DNA from: DATARH01 sp036273175
Lineage (GTDB): Bacteria; Pseudomonadota; Alphaproteobacteria; ATCC43930; CGMCC-115725
Reading direction: 5' to 3'
Length of the DNA: 5,462 bases
NCBI GenBank assembly: GCA_036273175.1
Contig: DASUIE010000297.1
Location: 1 to 5,462 of the forward strand
In this document: positions 1-4,871 of the stretch, in pieces
How the letters are laid out: each line of letters begins with the position of its first letter
Position numbering within the stretch: position 1 is the first letter of the stretch
Program-made: the position numbers and the translations under genes
Notes under the pieces: generated by a model
What the model saw: only the letters and a program-made list of their open reading frames with translations
Databases searched by the model: none
What the model was told of the DNA's origin: nothing

Positions 1-221
1 GTGGAAGCGGCATTTCCGCCGTGGAGCAAATCCTTCGACAGGGACCGCTCGCGCATGTCTTCGTCAGCGGAGACGCCGAGCGGGTCCGACTGAGCCGGCC
101 TAACGCGATCGTGGTCCGAAAGCCCTTTCGCCAAGCCGAACTCGCGAGCGCCATCGAATTGGCGCTGGCTGCCTCCCAGACCGCGGCCGTGGGATTAGGC
201 GGCTCGGGGAACAGTCACTGA
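1..221 (+). CDS. Response regulator receiver domain protein, C-terminal part (5' end outside window)
   Basis: The reading frame is open from the first complete codon at position 3 to the TGA at 219-221, so this is the last 72 residues of a longer protein. The pattern fits the second half of a CheY-like receiver domain. There is a hydrophobic strand HVFVSGD carrying the conserved Ser/Thr switch position, then a helix, then strand IVVRKPF with the near-invariant Lys-Pro, then an amphipathic last helix (RQAELASAIELALA). Only about 15 residues follow that helix, so no DNA-binding output domain is attached at the C terminus, which suggests a single-domain regulator. The phospho-acceptor Asp and the acidic pocket would lie upstream and cannot be checked. 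The gene converges on a sensor kinase gene and overlaps its end by 27 nt, so the kinase is an obvious candidate partner (inference). An N-terminal output domain outside the window remains possible. Confidence 0.75.
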   Translation, partial: GSGISAVEQILRQGPLAHVFVSGDAERVRLSRPNAIVVRKPFRQAELASAIELALAASQTAAVGLGGSGNSH

Positions 222-1217
222 AACGGTCGTGCCGGGCGATGCCGCGGAGGTTGTGACCCTGCCGCCAAGCTGCCTCGTCAGCGCCTCCACGATGCTCGTG
301 CCGAGACCGATCCGCACGGGGGATTCCGGTAATCGCCCGCTAATCCCGATCCCATCATCGGATACCGACAGACGCCAAGCGCTGGCCGTGGAATCGAAGC
401 TGACGACGATTTGACCCTGGGTCCCGCCCGGGAAAGCGTGCTTCAGAGCATTAATGGTAAGTTCGGTGGCGATCAGGCCCATGCTGACGGCCTGCTCGGA
501 TGTGGTCGATCCCACCCCGGCCTGGACCTTGATGGTGACCGGTTGACCGTCGATTATCATCGACGCGGCCAAGCTCTCGCAGAGTTTGGTCAGATATGGC
601 CTCGCCTCGATCTGCGCTCCGAACGGGGTCGGGTGTAATTGTTCCTGCACCGCTGCTACCGACATCACCCGTTCATGCGCATCTTGAAGGTGTCGGCGCG
701 TTTCTTCCGACTGGACCGTGTGAGCCTTCAACAAAAGAATGCTCGCAATTATTTGCAGGCTGTTATTGATTCGATGGTTCATTTCCTGAAGGAGAAGGTC
801 TTTCTGACGCAGCAATTCGTCCTTTTCGCGTTCCAAAGCGCGGCGCTCGGTGACATCTTCAATAGCGACCAGCAGGCTTGTGCTGTTGTTTCCCTCATAG
901 AAAACCTTTCGCGCATTGAGCAGCATTATCCTCCAACCGATGGTCGGGAAATCGTGCTCAACCTCGAAGCCTTCTATCGTCGTGTGATGCGGGATGACCG
1001 CGGTCAGAAGCTCGCGCAGCACCGGGATGTCCCATTGGCCGTTGCCCAGTTCGTAAAATAGACGACCCTCGCTTTCCCGCGGCCCAACTCCGAATGCGCG
1101 ATAGAATGACCGGCTCGCGACGACGACCCGCATAGCGCCGTCGAGCACGACGAGGGGTTCGCGCACCGTATCGACGATGGCTTCTTCCAGGGAGCGGCGC
1201 TGCTTGGCTACGGTCAT
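195..1217 (-). CDS. PAS domain sensor histidine kinase, HisKA_2 (HRXXN) family
   Basis: This 340-residue protein has three parts. A PAS domain spans about residues 12-125, ending in the typical IEDVTERR. A short charged helical linker follows (about 124-147). The kinase core then starts with the phospho-acceptor motif EMNHRINNSLQ (His148, matching HRXXN of HisKA_2). The ATPase domain shows the N box (ELTINALKHAF, Asn256), the G1 box (SDDGIGI, Asp288) and the G2 box (GLGTSIVEAL, 304-313). There is no signal peptide or membrane segment, so it should be a cytoplasmic sensor that autophosphorylates and passes phosphate to a response regulator. The start ATG is preceded by GGAGGT. HRXXN kinases are common in alphaproteobacteria, where several feed the general stress response; that role is not shown here. 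Its middle part is poorer in GC than hslU: I count 53 of 120 G+C at 721-840. It lies 73 nt behind hslU on the same strand. Confidence 0.93.
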   Translation of the reverse strand: MTVAKQRRSLEEAIVDTVREPLVVLDGAMRVVVASRSFYRAFGVGPRESEGRLFYELGNGQWDIPVLRELLTAVIPHHTTIEGFEVEHDFPTIGWRIMLLNARKVFYEGNNSTSLLVAIEDVTERRALEREKDELLRQKDLLLQEMNHRINNSLQIIASILLLKAHTVQSEETRRHLQDAHERVMSVAAVQEQLHPTPFGAQIEARPYLTKLCESLAASMIIDGQPVTIKVQAGVGSTTSEQAVSMGLIATELTINALKHAFPGGTQGQIVVSFDSTASAWRLSVSDDGIGISGRLPESPVRIGLGTSIVEALTRQLGGRVTTSAASPGTTVSVTVPRAA

Positions 1218-1220
1218 CGG

Positions 1221-1226
1221 ACCTCC
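1221..1226 (-). promoter_or_regulatory. Shine-Dalgarno site of the sensor kinase gene
   Basis: The minus strand reads GGAGGT and then CCG before the ATG at 1217. This is a full match to the anti-Shine-Dalgarno sequence, with unusually tight spacing of 3 nt. It fixes the kinase start and shows the gene has its own strong ribosome site even if it is co-transcribed with hslU. Confidence 0.7.
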
Positions 1227-1290
1227 GTCGACCGCCGCGGGCCGTCACCGTACGCCGGCGGAGAGGCCGCGGCAATCGGGGTTTCGCGTC

Positions 1291-2616
1291 TCAAAGGATA
1301 AAGCGCGACAGGTCGGCGTTCTGCGCGAGCGAGGAGACGCGTTCGCGAACATAGGCCTCGTCGATCGCGACGACCGTGCCGGCGGCCTGGTCGGAGGCGG
1401 TGAAGCTCACCTCCTCGAGCAGGCGTTCGAGGATCGTGTGGAGGCGGCGGGCGCCGATATTCTCGACTGTCGCGTTGATCTGCTCGGCGAGGCGGGCGAT
1501 CTCGTCGATCGCGTCCGGGCGGAACTCCAGCGTCACCGATTCGGTCGCGAGCAGCGCCGTGTACTGCTTGACGAGGCTCGCCTCGGGCTCTGTCAGGATG
1601 CGGCGGAAATCGTTGCGGTCGAGCGCCTTGAGCTCGACCCGGATCGGCAGGCGGCCCTGCAATTCGGGGAGCAGGTCCGACGGCTTGGCGAGATGGAACG
1701 CGCCCGAGGCGATAAACAGGATGTGGTCGGTCTTTACCGCGCCGTGCTTGGTTGCGACCGTGGTGCCCTCGATCAGCGGCAGCAGGTCGCGCTGCACCCC
1801 CTCGCGGCTGACATCGGCGCCGCTTCCGCCGACCCGCTCGGCCCGCCCGCACACCTTGTCGATCTCGTCGATGAAGACGATGCCGTTCTGCTCGACGGCG
1901 GCGATCGCCTCGCGCACCACGGACTCCTGGTCGAGAAGCTTGTCGTTCTCCTCGGCCATCAAAACGCGGTAGCTCTCGGCGACCGACATCCTCTTGGCCT
2001 TCGCGCGCGAGCCGAACGCCTTGCCGAAAATGTCGCCGAGATTGACCATGCCCATCTGCGCGCCGGGCATGCCGGGAATGTCGAAGGTCGGCAGGGCGTT
2101 GGCCGCGTTCTCCTGAACCGAAATCTCGATTTCGCGGTCGTCGAGCGTGCCTTCGCGCAGCATCTTGCGGAATTTCTGGCGGGTGTCGGCGCTCGCCTTG
2201 TCGCCGACGAGGGCATCGAGCACGCGCTCCTCGGCGGCGAGCTCGGCCTTGGCGGTGACGTCCTTCGACATCCGCTCCTTGGTCATGCCGATCGCGATCT
2301 CGACGAGGTCGCGCGCGATCTGCTCGACATCGCGGCCGACATAGCCGACCTCGGTGAACTTGGTCGCCTCCACCTTGAGGAACGGCGCCTGGGCGAGCCG
2401 GGCGAGGCGGCGGGCGATCTCGGTCTTGCCGCACCCCGTGGGGCCGATCATCAGGATGTTCTTGGGCAGCACCTCCTCGCGCAGCGCGGGTTCGAGCTGC
2501 TGGCGGCGCCAGCGGTTGCGCAAGGCGATGGCGACGGCGCGCTTGGCGTCGTGCTGGCCGACGATGTAGCGGTCGAGCTCGGAGACGATCTCGCGGGGAC
2601 TGAACGAGGTATTCAA
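1291..2616 (-). CDS. hslU: ATP-dependent protease ATPase subunit HslU (ClpY)
   Basis: HslU is the AAA+ unfoldase that feeds protein substrates into the HslV peptidase in the cytoplasm. The protein has 441 residues, close to the 443 of E. coli. Visible features in order: N-terminal SPREIVSELDRYIVGQ; Walker A GPTGCGKT (58-65); pore loop GYVG (91-94); an intermediate I domain at about 105-240; Walker B IVFIDEID (246-253); sensor 1 region FIASGAFH (301-308); ELQGRLPIRVEL (318-329), which holds the arginine-finger region; sensor 2 GARR (388-391); and the C-terminal tail DLSRFIL, which docks into HslV in this family. Walker A has Cys where Val is common. The start is TTG: it overlaps the hslV stop as TTGA, no ATG or GTG lies nearby in frame, and the encoded N terminus matches the family. 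No clear Shine-Dalgarno site is seen, so translation is probably coupled to hslV. Confidence 0.97.
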   Translation of the reverse strand: MNTSFSPREIVSELDRYIVGQHDAKRAVAIALRNRWRRQQLEPALREEVLPKNILMIGPTGCGKTEIARRLARLAQAPFLKVEATKFTEVGYVGRDVEQIARDLVEIAIGMTKERMSKDVTAKAELAAEERVLDALVGDKASADTRQKFRKMLREGTLDDREIEISVQENAANALPTFDIPGMPGAQMGMVNLGDIFGKAFGSRAKAKRMSVAESYRVLMAEENDKLLDQESVVREAIAAVEQNGIVFIDEIDKVCGRAERVGGSGADVSREGVQRDLLPLIEGTTVATKHGAVKTDHILFIASGAFHLAKPSDLLPELQGRLPIRVELKALDRNDFRRILTEPEASLVKQYTALLATESVTLEFRPDAIDEIARLAEQINATVENIGARRLHTILERLLEEVSFTASDQAAGTVVAIDEAYVRERVSSLAQNADLSRFIL

Positions 2617-3170
2617 AGCGGCAGCTTTTCGATCGTGACGTTGTCGTTCGTATAGATGCAGATCGACGCGGCGATCGCCATCGCCCGCCGCGCGATGGCC
2701 TCGGCGTCGAGCCCGTCCCGGTCGATGAGGGCGCGCGCCGCCGCCAGCGCGTAGCCGCCGCCGGAGCCGATGCCGATGAGCCCGTCTTCCGGTTCAAGCA
2801 CGTCGCCGGTGCCCGACAAGATCAGCGACACGTTCGTGTCGGCCACCGCCATCATCGCCTCGAGCCGGCGCAGGTAACGGTCGGTGCGCCAGTCCTTCGC
2901 CAGCTCGACGCAGGCGCGAGTGAGCTGGCCCGAGTACTGCTCGAGCTTGGCTTCGAGCCGCTCGAACAGCGTGATCGCGTCGGCGGTGGCGCCGGCGAAC
3001 CCGGCGATGACGTTGCCCCCGCCGAGCCGGCGCACCTTGCGGGCATTGGCCTTGAGCACGGTCTGGCCGAGCGTGACCTGGCCGTCGCCCGCCACCACCA
3101 CCGTACCCGCCTTGCGCAGGCAGAGGATCGTGGTGCCGTGCCAGGTCCTGTCGTCTGTGCCGGAAGCCAT
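2613..3170 (-). CDS. hslV: ATP-dependent protease peptidase subunit HslV (ClpQ)
   Basis: HslV is the proteasome-beta-like threonine peptidase of the HslVU complex, which degrades misfolded and regulatory proteins in the cytoplasm. From the ATG at 3170 the protein has 185 residues. A 12-residue propeptide ends in WHG, and cleavage after this Gly would expose the catalytic Thr of TTILCL. Counting from that Thr, the expected active-site residues fall exactly in place: Asp17 (AGDG), Lys33 (NARKV) and Ser124 (GSGGG). The frame extends upstream to a GTG at 3206 and a TTG at 3233. The ATG is preferred because the TTG lies inside a heat-shock-like -35 box and the extra 21 residues (Arg/Pro rich) are not typical of the family. 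The Shine-Dalgarno site is weak: AGGA lies 13 nt upstream. The gene leads a two-gene operon with hslU, overlapping it by 4 nt. Confidence 0.96.
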   Translation of the reverse strand: MASGTDDRTWHGTTILCLRKAGTVVVAGDGQVTLGQTVLKANARKVRRLGGGNVIAGFAGATADAITLFERLEAKLEQYSGQLTRACVELAKDWRTDRYLRRLEAMMAVADTNVSLILSGTGDVLEPEDGLIGIGSGGGYALAAARALIDRDGLDAEAIARRAMAIAASICIYTNDNVTIEKLPL

Positions 3171-3206
3171 GTCTCGGGGCGAATCCTGTGGGCGGCGAAG
3201 GTTCAC

Positions 3207-3234
3207 ATTTGGGGTCCGCGGCGGAGCGGTCAAG
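3207..3234 (-). promoter_or_regulatory. Candidate heat-shock (sigma-32, RpoH) promoter of hslVU
   Basis: On the minus strand CTTGACC (3234-3228) is followed by 13 nt and then CCCCAAAT (3214-3207). The known E. coli sigma-32 consensus is CTTGAAA, 11-16 nt, CCCCATNT, so five of seven bases match in the -35 box and nearly all in the -10 box, with a fitting spacer. Transcription would begin near 3200, leaving a leader of about 30 nt before the hslV ATG at 3170. hslVU is a classic heat-shock operon, which supports the call. The position is read from sequence only. The alphaproteobacterial RpoH consensus differs somewhat in the -10 box. Confidence 0.55.
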
Positions 3235-3239
3235 CGCGA

Positions 3240-3268
3240 TTGGAGCGCGCCGGGCCGGGCCGTAAGAT
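3240..3268 (+). promoter_or_regulatory. Candidate housekeeping promoter of the ChW/methyltransferase/glycosyltransferase genes
   Basis: TTGGAG (3240-3245) and TAAGAT (3263-3268) are separated by 17 nt, the ideal sigma-70 spacing. They match the TTGACA and TATAAT consensus at 3 and 4 of 6 bases. A start near 3275 would give a leader of about 90 nt carrying the hairpin at 3315-3333. A second possibility is TTAACA (3273-3278), 17 nt, then TATCTC (3296-3301), with a better -35 but a poorer -10. The region is one of the few AT-rich patches here, which favours a promoter; which pair is used is uncertain. Confidence 0.35.
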
Positions 3269-3314
3269 GTAGTTAACACAGCCCGCCGATAGTTTTATCT
3301 CTGCCCGAGCAAAA

Positions 3315-3333
3315 CCGTCCCGGGAGGGGACGG
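3315..3333. other. Perfect 7-bp hairpin in the leader of the plus-strand operon
   Basis: CCGTCCC (3315-3321) and GGGACGG (3327-3333) form a perfect stem with a 5-nt loop, GGGAG. It lies 16 nt upstream of the ribosome binding site of the next gene. On the minus strand the hairpin is followed directly by TTTT, giving the shape of a weak intrinsic terminator that could stop antisense transcription entering the hslV promoter region. Whether it acts as a leader structure, a terminator or neither is not known. Confidence 0.45.
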
Positions 3334-3349
3334 CGGCTCGGCTTCGAAC

Positions 3350-3354
3350 AAGGA
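3350..3354 (+). promoter_or_regulatory. Shine-Dalgarno site deciding a GTG start
   Basis: AAGGA lies 8 nt before the GTG at 3363, which is optimal spacing. This supports the GTG as the true start of the ChW-like protein gene. Confidence 0.7.
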
Positions 3355-3362
3355 CCATCGAC

Positions 3363-4250
3363 GTGAAGACACCCCGCGCCAAGAAAGCGCCCCCGCCGGC
3401 CGATCGGGGGCCGGTCGCCCCGCCCGCGCTTTTTTCCGAGGGCGCCATCGCCGCGCAGGGACGCGTCGTGGTGCTGGAGGAAGGCCTCTATTCGCTGAGC
3501 CTCGCGCCGATGCCGGCCCAGGCCGAGGGCAGCGCCGGAATCCGGTTTCCGATCGTCCATGTCTCCGCGCCGCCCTCCGAGGACTACGACATGGCCGAGA
3601 TCGTCGCCGGCTCCGGCGACGTGGGCGGATGGTGCGAGGCCGGCGGCGGTGTCGCGGTGGTCAAGGCGCCGCCCGGCGGCGGCGTCGTGCTGGTGACGAC
3701 TTACGGGCTCGCCGGCGCGATGGCGGCCATCGACGTGCAGCGGCTCGGTCAACCCGCCGCGGAAGCCGTCCGCGCCGAGGCCGCGCTGGTGGCGTCCGCC
3801 CCGGCTCCGGCGCCCGTGGCGGCCCGCGCCGAGGGCCAGATTCGCAGCGAGATCGTGCTGCATATCGAACGCGAGGGCGACCGCCGGTTCGAGGCGCGGG
3901 GCTGGGTCGGCAATCGCGGCCAGCGCCGGCGGGTCGAGGCCTTCAGCATCCGGCCTCTCGAAACTCTCGCGCCCGGCGATGTCGAGTACAAGGCGTTCGG
4001 TCCGAATGGGCGCGAAACCCCTTGGGTCACCGACGCCAAGCTGTGCGGGACGCGTGGGCGCGGTCTGCCGCTTACCGGATTCGCCGTCCGCCTCGCGTCG
4101 CACCTCCGCGACCGTTACGACGTCGTGTATGAGGGCGCCTTTTTCGAAAGCGGCGTCGCGGGACCCCACCGCAACGGCGAATCCTGCGTGCCGACGGTGT
4201 TTGACGACCCGCTGGAGGCGATCAATTTTCGCGTGCTGGCCCGGCCTTAG
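3363..4250 (+). CDS. Uncharacterised protein with three ChW-like (hydrophobic W) repeats
   Basis: I do not recognise this 295-residue protein as a whole. The first 22 residues are rich in Lys, Ala and Pro, with no signal peptide. Residues 24-130 look like an all-beta domain with several Gly-rich turns and alternating hydrophobic strands (GRVVVLEEGLYSLSL, GGGVVLVTTYG). A Pro/Ala linker follows (141-156). The C-terminal half contains three degenerate repeats at about 163-200, 207-244 and 254-291. Repeats 1 and 2 align without gaps over GNRGQRRRVEAFSIR (183-197) and GTRGRGLPLTGFAVR (229-243), and repeat 3 keeps LEAINFR (284-290). This resembles the ChW repeat (PF07538) with its pattern of aromatic residue, GW, GT.G and lE.I.I.L. 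ChW repeats are linked to surface proteins and binding functions in clostridia. The gene starts with GTG behind a good AAGGA site and lies 30 nt before a methyltransferase gene, so a glycan-related binding role is plausible but unproven. Confidence 0.85.
   Translation: MKTPRAKKAPPPADRGPVAPPALFSEGAIAAQGRVVVLEEGLYSLSLAPMPAQAEGSAGIRFPIVHVSAPPSEDYDMAEIVAGSGDVGGWCEAGGGVAVVKAPPGGGVVLVTTYGLAGAMAAIDVQRLGQPAAEAVRAEAALVASAPAPAPVAARAEGQIRSEIVLHIEREGDRRFEARGWVGNRGQRRRVEAFSIRPLETLAPGDVEYKAFGPNGRETPWVTDAKLCGTRGRGLPLTGFAVRLASHLRDRYDVVYEGAFFESGVAGPHRNGESCVPTVFDDPLEAINFRVLARP
3849..4235 (+). repeat. Three protein-level ChW-like repeats, pitch about 46-47 residues
   Basis: The shared core is G-x-R-G-x4-[VL]-x-[AG]-F-x-[IV]-R, with the R anchors at residues 197, 243 and 290 of the encoded protein. 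Repeats 1 and 2 are clear; repeat 3 keeps only the leading VVYEGAF, an NG turn and the final LEAINFR. Repeat 2 fits ChW best (aromatic Tyr209, PWV at 220-222, CGTRG at 228-232). The DNA copies have diverged, so this is an old internal duplication. Confidence 0.55.
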
Positions 4251-4271
4251 CGCCGCGGCGGCACGCAAGGG

Positions 4272-4276
4272 GGAGG
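4272..4276 (+). promoter_or_regulatory. Shine-Dalgarno site of the methyltransferase gene
   Basis: GGAGG lies 4 nt before the ATG at 4281, inside the 30-nt gap after the ChW-like gene. A second ATG at 4277 is out of frame and would be too close to the site. Confidence 0.65.
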
Positions 4277-4280
4277 ATGC

Positions 4281-4871
4281 ATGGCAGAAGAGGCGGGCGA
4301 CTCGCCCGCGGCGGCGGACCGCGAGCGGGTCGTGCTGAACGTCGGTTGCGGCTACGCGCCGCGCACGCGATTGCATCCCTATTTCCAGGACGGGCCGTGG
4401 CGCGAGGTGCGGCTCGACATCGATCCCGCGGTGCACCCCGATATCTGCTGCTCGATGACCGATATGGCGCCGGTCGGAACCGGCTCGGTCGACGCGGTGT
4501 GGTCGTCGCACAATCTCGAGCACCTGCACCGCCACGAGGTGCCGGCGGCGCTCGGCGAGTTCTGCCGGGTGCTGCGGCCGCGCGGGATGCTGCTGCTGAC
4601 CCTGCCGGACCTCCAGCGCGTGGCCGAGATGGTGGCCAAGGACGAGCTGGAAAGCGAAGCCTACATGTCGCCGAGCGGACCGATCACGCCGCTCGACATG
4701 ATCTTCGGCCATACCGCCTCGCTGGCGCTGGGGCGGATCCACATGGCGCACAAGACCGGGTTCACCGCGACCTCGCTGCAAAAGCTGCTGGCGGAGGCGG
4801 GCTTTGTCGAGGTCGAGCTGCGGCGGGCGCCCTTCGATCTGTGGGCGCGGGCCCACAAGCCGGCCGGATGA
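4281..4871 (+). CDS. Class I SAM-dependent methyltransferase
   Basis: The 196-residue protein has the Rossmann-type methyltransferase layout of the Methyltransf_11 group. Motif I is VLNVGCGYAP (18-27), which binds S-adenosylmethionine. The acidic end of strand 2 is VRLDIDP (43-49). The motif around strand 4 is SVDAVWSSHNLEHL (69-82), followed by a helix leading to CRVLRPRGMLLLTLPD (95-110), the usual strand 5 region. The His-rich stretch HNLEHLHRHE (77-86) is common in this group. There is no signal peptide or membrane segment, so it should act in the cytoplasm. The substrate cannot be read from sequence. Its position between a ChW-like protein and a glycosyltransferase suggests methylation of a sugar or glycan precursor (inference). 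The stop codon overlaps the start of the next gene as ATGA, indicating translational coupling. Confidence 0.9.
   Translation: MAEEAGDSPAAADRERVVLNVGCGYAPRTRLHPYFQDGPWREVRLDIDPAVHPDICCSMTDMAPVGTGSVDAVWSSHNLEHLHRHEVPAALGEFCRVLRPRGMLLLTLPDLQRVAEMVAKDELESEAYMSPSGPITPLDMIFGHTASLALGRIHMAHKTGFTATSLQKLLAEAGFVEVELRRAPFDLWARAHKPAG
4840..4857 (+). other. Perfect 7-bp hairpin just upstream of the glycosyltransferase start
   Basis: TGTGGGC (4840-4846) and GCCCACA (4851-4857) form a perfect stem with a GCGG loop. The hairpin lies within the last codons of the methyltransferase gene and ends 10 nt before the next ATG, where a Shine-Dalgarno site would be expected but none is seen. It may affect coupled initiation, or it may be chance in GC-rich coding DNA. 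Confidence 0.35.

Noticed and set aside
639..1061. Plus-strand frame of 140 codons within the sensor kinase
   Set aside because: It is antisense to the PAS and HisKA_2 region, whose motifs are intact, and no ribosome site or domain supports it.
1234..1273. Possible terminator between hslU and the kinase gene
   Set aside because: GCCGCGG and CCGCGGC can pair over 7 bp, but the loop is 26 nt and no T-run follows, so it does not fit an intrinsic terminator.
1177..2655. Long plus-strand open frame of 492 codons antisense to hslU
   Set aside because: It lies over a complete hslU with all its motifs. Its translation is rich in Asp, Glu, Arg, Leu and Ala with no recognisable domain, as expected for an antisense shadow in GC-rich DNA.
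1214..2797. Minus-strand frame of 527 codons in another frame across hslU and hslV
   Set aside because: Its composition is extremely Arg, Ala and Pro rich with no motifs, and it overlaps two certain genes on the same strand.
3171..3233. N-terminal extension of HslV from a TTG at 3233 or a GTG at 3206
   Set aside because: The TTG falls in the heat-shock-like -35 box, the extra residues are Arg/Pro rich and atypical, and the ATG at 3170 gives a family-like propeptide.
3268..3280. TGT...ACA around GTTAAC as an operator-like inverted repeat
   Set aside because: The outer TGT/ACA pair and the GTTAAC palindrome do not share the same centre, so only the 6-nt palindrome remains, which is too short to call.
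3273..4856. Minus-strand frame of 527 codons opposite the ChW-like and methyltransferase genes
   Set aside because: It is rich in Arg, His and Gly with no domain pattern. The plus-strand genes have ribosome sites and family motifs.
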